A stretch of DNA of 5,310 nt from Prevotellaceae bacterium (GTDB lineage Bacteria > Bacteroidota > Bacteroidia > Bacteroidales > UBA932): the NCBI GenBank assembly GCA_031278495.1, contig JAITKG010000156.1, positions 1 to 5,310 of the forward strand, given 5' to 3'. The notes under the pieces are model-generated. The model did not search any database. It was not told the origin of the DNA and saw nothing but the letters and a program-made list of their open reading frames with translations. Below, piece by piece: positions 1-5,212 of this stretch. The first letter of the stretch is position 1. The number at the start of each line of letters is the position of its first letter. A program made the translations under genes and the position numbers.

Positions 1-290
1 TCGGCGACGTAATAGGCTTTGCAGTCGCGAAACCTTATGTCAAATTCGACCTCGTAAATGTCGCCAGAGGTTTCCCATTCCACATCGGACGCCTTTGGAA
101 AATCAGCCCGGAATTTTTGCTGAAGATTCGCCGGCGGGACAACATCCCGCGAATGGGACGCTTTGTGCGTTTTAATCTTTTCTACAATTTCTTCGTTGGA
201 ATACCGGGTGGAAATTGCCGGATTCTGTGCTGCCGCCGACTGTATGAAAAACAGAGCCGCTGCCATGCTTAAAATTTTTAACTGTTTCAT
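1..290 (-). CDS. Secreted PepSY-like domain protein (5' part, C-terminus beyond window)
   Basis: The frame is open from ATG at 290 to the window edge, giving 96 residues without a stop. Residues 1-21 look like a Sec signal peptide: a basic start (MKQLK), a hydrophobic stretch around 9-16 and an AAA/Q cleavage site near residue 21. There is no lipobox cysteine, so a periplasmic or secreted product is expected. From about residue 52 the sequence has the pattern of Bacteroidota PepSY-like (putative beta-lactamase-inhibitor-like) domains: a proline-rich entry, F-x-A-D-F-P-K-A near 60-67, D-V-E-W-E at 69-73, then Y-E-V-E-F at 79-83 and an aromatic strand at 93-94. Family members are small beta-sheet proteins of poorly known function. 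The ATG overlaps the stop of a short upstream frame by ATGA. No clear Shine-Dalgarno is visible, which is usual for this phylum. The family call rests on motif resemblance only. Confidence 0.72.
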   Translation of the reverse strand, partial: MKQLKILSMAAALFFIQSAAAQNPAISTRYSNEEIVEKIKTHKASHSRDVVPPANLQQKFRADFPKASDVEWETSGDIYEVEFDIRFRDCKAYYVA

Positions 291-406
291 TTCTGTATCT
301 TTTTTTTAAAAAAATTTGCCGGCAAAATAAATTTTTCTACGCCCGCTGCCAAGTCCTCTTTAAAATCTTCAACGTACCCATGGATATGCGTATCTATAAA
401 TTTCAC
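287..406 (-). pseudogene. Short frame resembling the N-terminus of a TatD/amidohydrolase-type hydrolase
   Basis: A GTG at 406 opens a 39-codon frame ending in TGA at 289-287, which overlaps the PepSY gene ATG (290-288) as ATGA. Residues 3-11 read FIDTHIHGY and residues 21-31 read AGVEKFILPAN. This resembles the first beta-strand of TatD-type metal-dependent hydrolases, where a D-T-H-x-H metal site is followed by an acidic segment and then A-G-V near a second strand. Full TatD proteins are about 250 residues, so this can only be a remnant; the helix between the two motifs also looks about nine residues short. After PAN the frame enters a T8-A7 run and ends in lysine-rich sequence, as if a deletion joined the remnant to the PepSY leader. 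It could instead be a translated leader peptide coupled to the PepSY gene, or a chance resemblance. An AGGA lies 14 nt before GTG, too far for a good ribosome site. Confidence 0.35.
315..352 (-). promoter_or_regulatory. Palindrome and weak promoter-like motif just upstream of the PepSY-like gene
   Basis: A perfect 12-bp palindrome TTTGCCGGCAAA lies at 315-326, 25-36 bp before the ATG. On the minus strand, TATTTTG (329-323) is one base short of the Bacteroidetes -7 consensus TAnnTTTG, and a TTG occurs 20 nt upstream (352-350). If used, the palindrome would overlap the -7 region like an operator. The same bases can be read as part of the short frame 287-406, so this is only a weak candidate. 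Confidence 0.18.
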
Positions 407-429
407 GTGGTAAAATTTTATCCTTTTTA

Positions 430-459
430 CAAATATACGAAAATTATTTCAACCGGAAA
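430..459 (-). promoter_or_regulatory. Candidate Bacteroidetes-type promoter reading toward the PepSY-like gene
   Basis: On the minus strand TATATTTG (437-430) matches the -7 consensus TAnnTTTG exactly. Nineteen bases upstream lies TTT (459-457), a partial match to the -33 TTTG box. Transcription would start near 425, about 20 nt before the GTG of the short frame at 406 and about 135 nt before the PepSY ATG. It is the only exact TAnnTTTG match I found on the minus strand in this intergenic region. Confidence 0.4.
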
Positions 460-461
460 GT

Positions 462-535
462 CCGTGCATCCCTGCACTGCGTTCCGCTTCGCTGCACTTG
501 CACGGGGTTATCAACATCCCGCCCCTAACGGGGCG
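462..535. repeat. REP-like element of two hairpins
   Basis: Two inverted repeats lie next to each other. The first has arms CCGTGCA (462-468) and TGCACGG (499-505), with inner pairs TGCA (473-476 with 493-496) and GCG/CGC (479-481 with 490-492), giving a long imperfect stem. The second is a perfect 6-bp stem CGCCCC/GGGGCG (520-525 with 530-535) around loop TAAC, flanked by CAT and ATG that can extend the stem past a CC bulge. The bipartite, GC-rich layout between genes resembles REP elements seen in Bacteroidota genomes. There is no U-run after either hairpin, so it is not a standard intrinsic terminator. Confidence 0.55.
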
Positions 536-541
536 ATGAAA

Positions 542-568
542 GAAGCCCCCCAGCCCCCGAAGGGGGAA
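542..568. repeat. Dispersed 27-bp hairpin repeat, copy A
   Basis: It starts GAAGCCCCC and ends AAGGGGGAA, with a CCCCC/GGGGG stem (554-558 with 562-566) around loop GAA. It matches 4695-4721 at 23 of 27 positions in the same orientation. Repeats of this form are familiar intergenic sequence in Bacteroidota. The hairpin lies about 90 bp past the DUF4301 stop but is not followed by a U-run in either direction, so a terminator role is uncertain. Confidence 0.6.
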
Positions 569-622
569 TGAGAAAGCTTCATGTTATTGTAATTTTTGTT
601 CACTGTTTTTGTCGTAAGTCAA

Positions 623-663
623 CCGCCGCGGCAGCCAATTCGTAATTCCTAATTCTTAATTCT
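623..663. repeat. GC-rich core plus four 7-bp A/T-rich repeats over the DUF4301 stop codon
   Basis: Plus strand: GC-rich core CCGCCGCGGCAGC (623-635), then four 7-bp units at 636-642, 643-649, 650-656 and 657-663 of form (C/T)AATTCN. The last two units include the DUF4301 stop codon (656-658) and final codons. CGCGGCAGC with the following (C/T)AAT also occurs in the nested repeat at 4761-4877, and two of the heptads recur at 2162-2180. Confidence 0.6.
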
Positions 664-2140
664 CCCGGTGTTCCTTGCGCAGCAAGTCCAGTACGGTTTT
701 TACGGGATTGAACGTAGCGAGGGGAACTTCCACAAACACGGTATTCCAGTTGCTCATGGCGCCGTTCCAGAGTCCCGGCAGTTCTTGCGCTCTGAGCGTT
801 TTGCCGTCTTTGCTTTTCGTGGAAATGAAGCCGGTCGCGGGGTCGCGGAAATGAAGCAAATCAAATTTCCCGCCTTTATAATCGCGGAACGAACAAACCA
901 AATCCACCGGATTGAAGTGGGTAGCCGCATTAAAGTGTTTTTTCACCTCCGGGTCATTCAAATCCAGTTGCACGCTTTCGGCAATTTGCAACGACAGCGA
1001 ACCGTCGGCATCCCTTGCAATAAAAGGACCGCCGCCCGGCTCCCCAACATTTTTTACCATACCGCAAACACGCAAAGGCCGGTTGAGTTTTGCATACAGC
1101 AACGGCGCATATTCTTTTTCCGGCACCTCCGGCAATGTGATGCAGAAAGCGTTTTCCAAAAACAGGGCTATTTTCTTTAATTGGAGCGCGTCCGGATTAT
1201 TTTCTATTTGCGCAATGTAATGATATATTTGTTCGCGCAATTGCAGCAACAAGCCTGCCAGTACTTTTTTCCAATGGATGGTTTCCGCTTTCAGGGCGTC
1301 GGTTACCACGTTGTCGATGTTTTTCACAAAGACCACGTCTTCCTCCAGTGCGTTGAGGTTTTCGAGCAGCGCGCCATGCCCGCCCGGACGGAAAAGCAAG
1401 CTATTATCGGCATTCCGGAAAGGACGGTTGTTCCCGTCTGCCGCAATCGTGTCGGTTGATTTTTTTTGTTCCGAAAAAGTTATTTCAAAGGTTACGCCGA
1501 ACTGTTCTTCGTATTGCGATTGTACTTTTTTCAGCAAACCGGCAAATTTGCTGCGGTGTCCGGGCGATACGGTAAAATGCAAACGCGCCACATTGCCGGC
1601 GTCTTTGGCGTACAAAGCCGCTTCTACCAAGTGTTCTTCAAAAGCGGTACGCGCGCCGCCGGCATATTTATGAAAAAGCAGCAGTCCTTTCGGGAGGTTG
1701 CTGTAGTTCAATCCGGCTTCGTCCAGCAACGCATTCAAGACCGCTAAACGGTCGTCCGGCTTAAAGGCAGCCGTTTTTTTCAATTCGTCATAAAATGCAA
1801 ATTTATCCAGCGAAGCGAAAAACGCCGCGCTGTCATTGCTAATGGCTGTGTCGGAATTTTTTGCCAATGCCATTTTGGTTTCGAGCAAATCCTTAAACAT
1901 CCGTGTGGCAGCGCCCGAAGCAGGAACGAATTTTATGCGCCGCCCGCTCCAATTATCGAAAAGCTGCACTAATCCGGTTTGCGTTTCCGTGTCTAATTGC
2001 CTAATCCCCTTGCCCGGCGCAGCCGGCGATACAACGGTTAGATAAGGAAAACCCGTGCGGAAATTTTGTAATTGCCGTTCGGCTTGTTCCACACTGATGC
2101 CCGCTTGGGACAATTGTTCTAAATCATAAAGGTTAAACAT
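656..2140 (-). CDS. DUF4301 family protein, nucleotidyltransferase-like motifs
   Basis: This 494-residue protein matches my recollection of DUF4301, a Bacteroidota family of about 500 residues without an established function. Visible motifs are PGKGIRQLD (42-50), KFVPASGAATRMFKDL (70-85), RPGGHGALLENLN (251-263) followed by VKNIDN (272-277), EPGGGPF (367-373), and a C-terminal GLWNGAMSNWNTVFVEVPL (456-474). The GGHGALLENL ... NIDN pair recalls the substrate loop and N-x-D-N motif of UDP-sugar pyrophosphorylases, so a nucleotide-sugar-type activity is possible; this is inference. No signal peptide or membrane segment is seen, suggesting a cytoplasmic protein. The ATG at 2140 lies 27 nt after the pdxB stop, making it the last gene of the recF cluster. 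The stop codon falls inside a 7-bp tandem repeat. Confidence 0.8.
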   Translation of the reverse strand: MFNLYDLEQLSQAGISVEQAERQLQNFRTGFPYLTVVSPAAPGKGIRQLDTETQTGLVQLFDNWSGRRIKFVPASGAATRMFKDLLETKMALAKNSDTAISNDSAAFFASLDKFAFYDELKKTAAFKPDDRLAVLNALLDEAGLNYSNLPKGLLLFHKYAGGARTAFEEHLVEAALYAKDAGNVARLHFTVSPGHRSKFAGLLKKVQSQYEEQFGVTFEITFSEQKKSTDTIAADGNNRPFRNADNSLLFRPGGHGALLENLNALEEDVVFVKNIDNVVTDALKAETIHWKKVLAGLLLQLREQIYHYIAQIENNPDALQLKKIALFLENAFCITLPEVPEKEYAPLLYAKLNRPLRVCGMVKNVGEPGGGPFIARDADGSLSLQIAESVQLDLNDPEVKKHFNAATHFNPVDLVCSFRDYKGGKFDLLHFRDPATGFISTKSKDGKTLRAQELPGLWNGAMSNWNTVFVEVPLATFNPVKTVLDLLRKEHREN

Positions 2141-2147
2141 GGCGATT

Positions 2148-2207
2148 GGATTTCTGATTGCTAATTCCTAATTTCTAATTGGCGCGCCGGCTTCATTGCT
2201 CATTGTT
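2148..2207. repeat. 7-bp A/T-rich repeats around a GC-rich core at the pdxB 3' end
   Basis: Plus strand: five consecutive 7-bp units (2148-2182), the clearest being TAATTCC, TAATTTC and TAATTGG at 2162-2182; then a GC-rich core CGCGCCGGCTT (2183-2193); then two related heptads CATTGCT and CATTGTT (2194-2207). The block fills most of the 27-nt pdxB-DUF4301 gap and runs into the last codons of pdxB, supplying its TAG stop (2168-2170). The first two heptads (GGATTTC, TGATTGC) are diverged. Confidence 0.6.
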
Positions 2208-3241
2208 CCGGCGTTTTTAACTCTTATTTCCGGTGTATTGCGTAAAGGATATTTGTTGCGCAATTGTTCAAAATTTTGCGGTTGTGCACGCAGTAATTTA
2301 TCATCTTCGAGGATGGGATAAGCTGCTGTAAGGAGCGTCCGCAAACGGTTTTTGCCGCAAGGAATATCAATATGCGTTTTCTCAGCGGCGAAAGTTGCCG
2401 TGAAATTTTTCAATGCGCCGATATCAAAAAACGTTGCCAATGCCCGCACGACCATCGTTGTGGCATTGCTCTTCCCCTGTATGGAATAGCCTGCAATGTG
2501 TGGCGTGGCAATGTCGGCAGCCGCAAGCGTGGCGGGGTGGATGTGCGGTTCGTTTTGCCAAACGTCCAACACTACCGCGCCCAATTTTTTGCGATAACGC
2601 AACAAGGCTGCTTCGTCTGTAACCTCCCCGCGCGAGGTGTTGATGAACGCTGCGCCGCGTTGCAGACGTTCAAAAAAAGCGTCGCTTGCCAAATTCCTTG
2701 TACAGCCGGTCAGCGGCACATGGAGCGTCACGCTGTTGGCGCATTGCAGCAGTTCTTCCAATTCGACAAATCCTGCCGCCCCTTCGCGCGCCGCGCGGGG
2801 CGGGTCATTCAAGAGTACCCGCATTCCCAAGTGGGCAGCCAGCGCGCTCACTAAACGCCCGATATTTCCTGCGCCGATAATTCCCAACGTGCGTTCCTGT
2901 ATGTTTTTCCCGGTAAGCGGTTCTATTGCCAACAAAGCGGTTATCACGTATTGCGCAACGGCTGCCGCATTGCAGCCGGCTGCTGAAAAAACAGTAATAC
3001 CGTTTTGCCGGCAGTAGCCCGTATCAATATGGTCGGCGCCGACGGTAGCAGTGGCAACGAAACGAACGGATGAATGCGCCAGTAACTTTGCATCGCAACA
3101 TGTACGGGTGCGGATTAAAAGCGCATCAGCGTCTTTGAGCAGGGCGGGGGAAATGGCGTTGGCAGGCGCATAAACAACTTCGGCATACGGCTCAAAAACG
3201 CCCTGCAATAACGGGATATTTTCATCGGCTACAATTTTCAT
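2168..3241 (-). CDS. pdxB: 4-phosphoerythronate dehydrogenase (PdxB)
   Basis: This NAD-dependent D-isomer-specific 2-hydroxyacid dehydrogenase should oxidise 4-phospho-D-erythronate, the second step of DXP-dependent pyridoxal phosphate synthesis, in the cytoplasm. With the ATG at 3241 (357 residues), the Rossmann motif GAGNIG is at 123-128. The catalytic triad of the superfamily is visible: Arg204 in NTSRGE, Glu231 in QNEP and His248 in TPHIAGYS. The C-terminal part, with AYPILEDDKLLR and FEQLRNKYPLR (about 324-334), is typical of PdxB dimerisation domains and separates it from SerA-like relatives. A GTG one codon earlier (3244) is possible, but the ATG forms a TGATG overlap with the upstream DUF721 stop and fits the usual MKI-type start. 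The final dozen residues are encoded by a repeat block and look unlike the family's normal end. Confidence 0.9.
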   Translation of the reverse strand: MKIVADENIPLLQGVFEPYAEVVYAPANAISPALLKDADALLIRTRTCCDAKLLAHSSVRFVATATVGADHIDTGYCRQNGITVFSAAGCNAAAVAQYVITALLAIEPLTGKNIQERTLGIIGAGNIGRLVSALAAHLGMRVLLNDPPRAAREGAAGFVELEELLQCANSVTLHVPLTGCTRNLASDAFFERLQRGAAFINTSRGEVTDEAALLRYRKKLGAVVLDVWQNEPHIHPATLAAADIATPHIAGYSIQGKSNATTMVVRALATFFDIGALKNFTATFAAEKTHIDIPCGKNRLRTLLTAAYPILEDDKLLRAQPQNFEQLRNKYPLRNTPEIRVKNAGTMSNEAGAPIRN

Positions 3242-3534
3242 CACTGCAAAATTAGTTCGTCAATTACCTTCGCGCCCGCCTGCTGGTTGATTTTTTCTAC
3301 TATCTCGGCGCGCATCATGAACAGTTGCTGGCGCACGATGGAAGAGTCTAACTGTACAAAAAATTTCCGGTTGGCTATATATTTTTTTCGTGTAACCCGC
3401 GTTACCGTCAGTCCCAACAGCTCGTCCCACAATAAAAGCGCGCGCGTTTCCAACAATTTATTTTCCAACCCTTCGTCGAGGACATATTGTTGTAACACGT
3501 CTTTCAGTGGTAATATTTTACTTTGCCTTTTCAT
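3241..3534 (-). CDS. DUF721 (DciA-like) protein
   Basis: This 97-residue protein has the DUF721 pattern: an N-terminal helical part with a conserved tryptophan (LLLWDELLG, 33-41), then a KH-like fold with basic residues (RVTRKKYIANRKFFVQLDSS, 46-65), RQQL (68-71), a helix, and a C-terminal strand VIDELIL. DUF721 includes DciA, the ancestral loader or partner of replicative helicase DnaB, and the family often lies beside recF; a role in replication initiation is therefore likely but is inferred from family and context. It is near the small end of the family and lacks the long extension seen in some DciA proteins. Its ATG is 4 nt past the recF stop, and its TGA overlaps the pdxB ATG by one base, suggesting translational coupling on both sides. 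Confidence 0.82.
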   Translation of the reverse strand: MKRQSKILPLKDVLQQYVLDEGLENKLLETRALLLWDELLGLTVTRVTRKKYIANRKFFVQLDSSIVRQQLFMMRAEIVEKINQQAGAKVIDELILQ

Positions 3535-3538
3535 TGTA

Positions 3539-4639
3539 TTATCGCCGGGCGGCAGTAAAAACGCCCTGTTTCGCAGTGAATATCGTATAATCTTGGGTGA
3601 GTTCCTTCACCATTTTGTCGAGGCGGATTTTGTTACTGTCGGTTAAAAATATTTGCCCGAACGCTTCGTGTGCAACCATTGCAATCAATTGCTGCACGCG
3701 GCGTTCGTCGAGTTTATCGAAAATGTCATCCAATAATAACAGCGGATGTTGCTTGTTGTGCTGTTTTAGGAATTCGTATTGCGCCAGTTTCAATGCAATC
3801 AGGAATGTTTTTTGTTGTCCCTGCGAACCCACGCGGCGCAAGGCATACCCGCCGAGATGCATCGCGATGTCGTCGCGGTGAATGCCCACAGTGGTATGTT
3901 GCATGACGCGGTCGCGACCGGCATATTGCAGGAGCAATTCGTTCAATCCGCCGTTATCCAAATCTGAACGATAGTCCAGCGTAACCTGTTCCTTATTTTC
4001 CGAAAGGGTTTTGTAGATGCCGGAAAAGAAGGGCTGCAAGCCGGCAACCAGCGTTTTCCGGCGGTCATAAATCAATTGCGCATGTTGCGCCAACTGTTCA
4101 TTGAGCGCCAGCAGCAGCTCGGAAGCCGCGCCGGAAGGCGTTTTCAGTAATTTGTTGCGTTGCGCAAGGAAATGATTGTAATGCGTAAGCGCATGCAGGT
4201 ATGCGCGGTCTATCTGCACCAGCAACGTGTTCATGTATTTTCGCCGTTCTTCGCCCGATTCATTTATCAGGCTGTTATCCACAGGCGCAATGATTACCAA
4301 CGGAAGCAAGCCGAGATGGTCGGACAGGCGGTCGTAAGTTTTGTTGTTACGTTTAAGCGCTTTCCCTTCGGCGCGTTGTACGCTGCAGGAAACAGTATCT
4401 TCCGCGCCGTTGCGCCGGTAGCGTCCCTGCAAAAGGAAAAAGGCTTCGTTGTGGCGGATATGGGAATAGTCGCTGCCGCCAAAGCAACTTTTAGCCATCG
4501 ACAAATAATACACGGCGTCCAGCAGGTTGGTTTTGCCTTCGCCATTCTCCCCGACAATACAATTGATATTCGGCGAAAAATCCAGTTCCGCCGAGGCGAT
4601 ATTCTTAAAATCCGTTATAGATAAATGGTGCAAAAACAT
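3539..4639 (-). CDS. recF: DNA replication and repair protein RecF
   Basis: RecF is an SMC-like ATPase that binds gapped or double-stranded DNA and, with RecO and RecR, helps load RecA at stalled forks and gaps. The 366 residues match the usual length. Walker A is GENGEGKT (30-37). The family motif GIHRDD is at 252-257, the ABC signature-like segment GSQGQQK at 271-277, and Walker B LLLLDDIFDKLD at 300-311, with FLTDSN at 331-336. All ATPase motifs appear intact. The start MFLHHLSITDFKN aligns with the normal RecF N-terminus (a strand leading into F-K-N), so the first ATG is right even though a promoter box ends only 5 nt before it. It is the first gene of the cluster recF-DUF721-pdxB-DUF4301. 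Confidence 0.95.
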   Translation of the reverse strand: MFLHHLSITDFKNIASAELDFSPNINCIVGENGEGKTNLLDAVYYLSMAKSCFGGSDYSHIRHNEAFFLLQGRYRRNGAEDTVSCSVQRAEGKALKRNNKTYDRLSDHLGLLPLVIIAPVDNSLINESGEERRKYMNTLLVQIDRAYLHALTHYNHFLAQRNKLLKTPSGAASELLLALNEQLAQHAQLIYDRRKTLVAGLQPFFSGIYKTLSENKEQVTLDYRSDLDNGGLNELLLQYAGRDRVMQHTTVGIHRDDIAMHLGGYALRRVGSQGQQKTFLIALKLAQYEFLKQHNKQHPLLLLDDIFDKLDERRVQQLIAMVAHEAFGQIFLTDSNKIRLDKMVKELTQDYTIFTAKQGVFTAARR

Positions 4640-4644
4640 GTGTA

Positions 4645-4675
4645 CAAAGATACATAATTTGTGTTGAATGTAAAA
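4645..4675 (-). promoter_or_regulatory. Promoter of the recF cluster, Bacteroidetes type
   Basis: On the minus strand TATCTTTG (4652-4645) matches the -7 consensus TAnnTTTG exactly. After a 19-nt spacer, TTTT (4675-4672) replaces the -33 TTTG. The box ends 5 nt before the recF ATG, so transcription would begin within a few bases of the start codon. The promoter separates the cluster from valS upstream. Confidence 0.55.
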
Positions 4676-4694
4676 TCGAAAAAAATTTGTAGTG

Positions 4695-4721
4695 GAAGCC
4701 CCCTAATCCCCAAAGGGGGAA
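4695..4721. repeat. Dispersed 27-bp hairpin repeat, copy B
   Basis: It starts GAAGCCCCC and ends AAAGGGGGAA, with CCCC (4708-4711) pairing with GGGG of 4715-4719. It differs from the copy at 542-568 at four positions. It lies just upstream of the recF promoter. Confidence 0.6.
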
Positions 4722-4725
4722 CGGA

Positions 4726-4760
4726 ATTTACAGATTTACGGATTTACAGATTTACAGATT
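4726..4760. repeat. 8-bp tandem repeat ATTTAC(A/G)G, four units
   Basis: Units at 4726-4733, 4734-4741, 4742-4749 and 4750-4757 read ATTTACAG except the second (ATTTACGG), followed by a partial ATT. It abuts the GC-rich core of the next repeat. It is non-coding in context. Confidence 0.8.
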
Positions 4761-4877
4761 GGGGCTGGCGCGGCAGCTAATGTGGAGATGTGAAGATGTG
4801 GAGATGTGAAGATGGGGCTGGCGCGGCAGCTAATGTGAAGATGTGAAGATGTGGAGATGTGAAGATAGGGCTGGCGC
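4761..4877. repeat. Nested tandem repeat with 53-bp period and 8-bp subunits
   Basis: A GC-rich core GGGCTGGCGCGGCAGC starts at 4762 and 4815 and again, cut to GGGCTGGCGC, at 4868: exactly 53 bp apart each time. Each full core is followed by TAATG and four 8-bp units TG(A/G)AGATG (4783-4814 and 4836-4867). About 2.2 copies are present. The two copies differ only in a few bases of the 8-bp units, suggesting recent duplication. Confidence 0.85.
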
Positions 4878-4900
4878 ATAAGTTTCATTGTTTATTTACA

Positions 4901-5139
4901 GGTCAGGCGCTGATCGGGCGCTCGTTCAGGCGCTGATCGGGCGCCCGTTCAGGTATTGGAACGGGTGTTCGTTCAGGTGCAGAACGGGTGTTCGTTCAGG
5001 TATTGGAACGGGCGCTCGTTCAGGTATTGGAACGGGTGTTCGTTCAGGCGCAGAACGGGCGCCCGTTCAGGTATTGGAACGGGTGTTCGTTCAGGCGCAG
5101 AACGGGTGTTCGTTCAGGTGCAGAACGGGCGCCCGTTCA
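4901..5139. repeat. Array of ten 23/24-bp units built on a 16-bp palindrome
   Basis: Ten units begin at 4901, 4924, 4947, 4971, 4994, 5018, 5042, 5065, 5089 and 5112, followed by a partial GTTCA at 5135. Each starts GTTCAGG (GGTCAGG in the first). Unit junctions form GAACGGG(C/T)G(C/T)(C/T)CGTTC; the form GAACGGGCGCCCGTTC is a perfect palindrome at 5053-5068 and 5123-5138. Linkers between palindromes are AGGTATTG (8 bp) or AGG(C/T)GCA (7 bp); the first two units have a diverged linker and a GATC half-site. The 23/24 mix breaks any reading frame, so the array is non-coding. Confidence 0.9.
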
Positions 5140-5212
5140 AGTGGCTAACCGATAGGGTTTCATCATAAGACCATGGCTGCCAATACATTTGAACTTTCTT
5201 CCGGTGCAAATT

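Noticed and set aside
554..566. Intrinsic terminator for the recF cluster
   Set aside because: A CCCCC/GGGGG hairpin is present, but on the minus strand it is followed by CTGGGGGG rather than a U-run, so a rho-independent terminator is not supported.
380..571. 63-codon plus-strand frame
   Set aside because: It reads through the REP-like hairpins and the dispersed CCCCC/GGGGG repeat, giving a low-complexity tail; no recognisable protein and no convincing promoter on that strand.
668..1180. 170-codon plus-strand frame antisense to DUF4301
   Set aside because: It lies wholly within a well-supported coding gene on the other strand and resembles nothing known.
3242..3244. GTG start for pdxB
   Set aside because: It adds only one residue; the ATG at 3241-3239 forms a TGATG overlap with the DUF721 stop and better fits the family N-terminus.
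4160..4624. 154-codon plus-strand frame antisense to recF
   Set aside because: It is opposite intact RecF motifs, including Walker A; a shadow of recF codon composition.
4901..5139. CRISPR array
   Set aside because: The linkers are only 7-8 bp and recur; no unique spacers of normal length, no leader and no cas genes are present.
4901..5139. Iteron-type replication origin near recF
   Set aside because: recF is often near dnaA/oriC in other phyla, but no DnaA-box series, AT-rich unwinding element, dnaA or dnaN is seen, and the units are GC-rich palindromes.
4888..5148. Plus-strand frames (86 and 70 codons) across the palindromic array
   Set aside because: Units are a mix of 23 and 24 bp, so the frame changes from unit to unit; the translations are Arg/Gly/Cys-rich artefacts of the repeat with no family resemblance.
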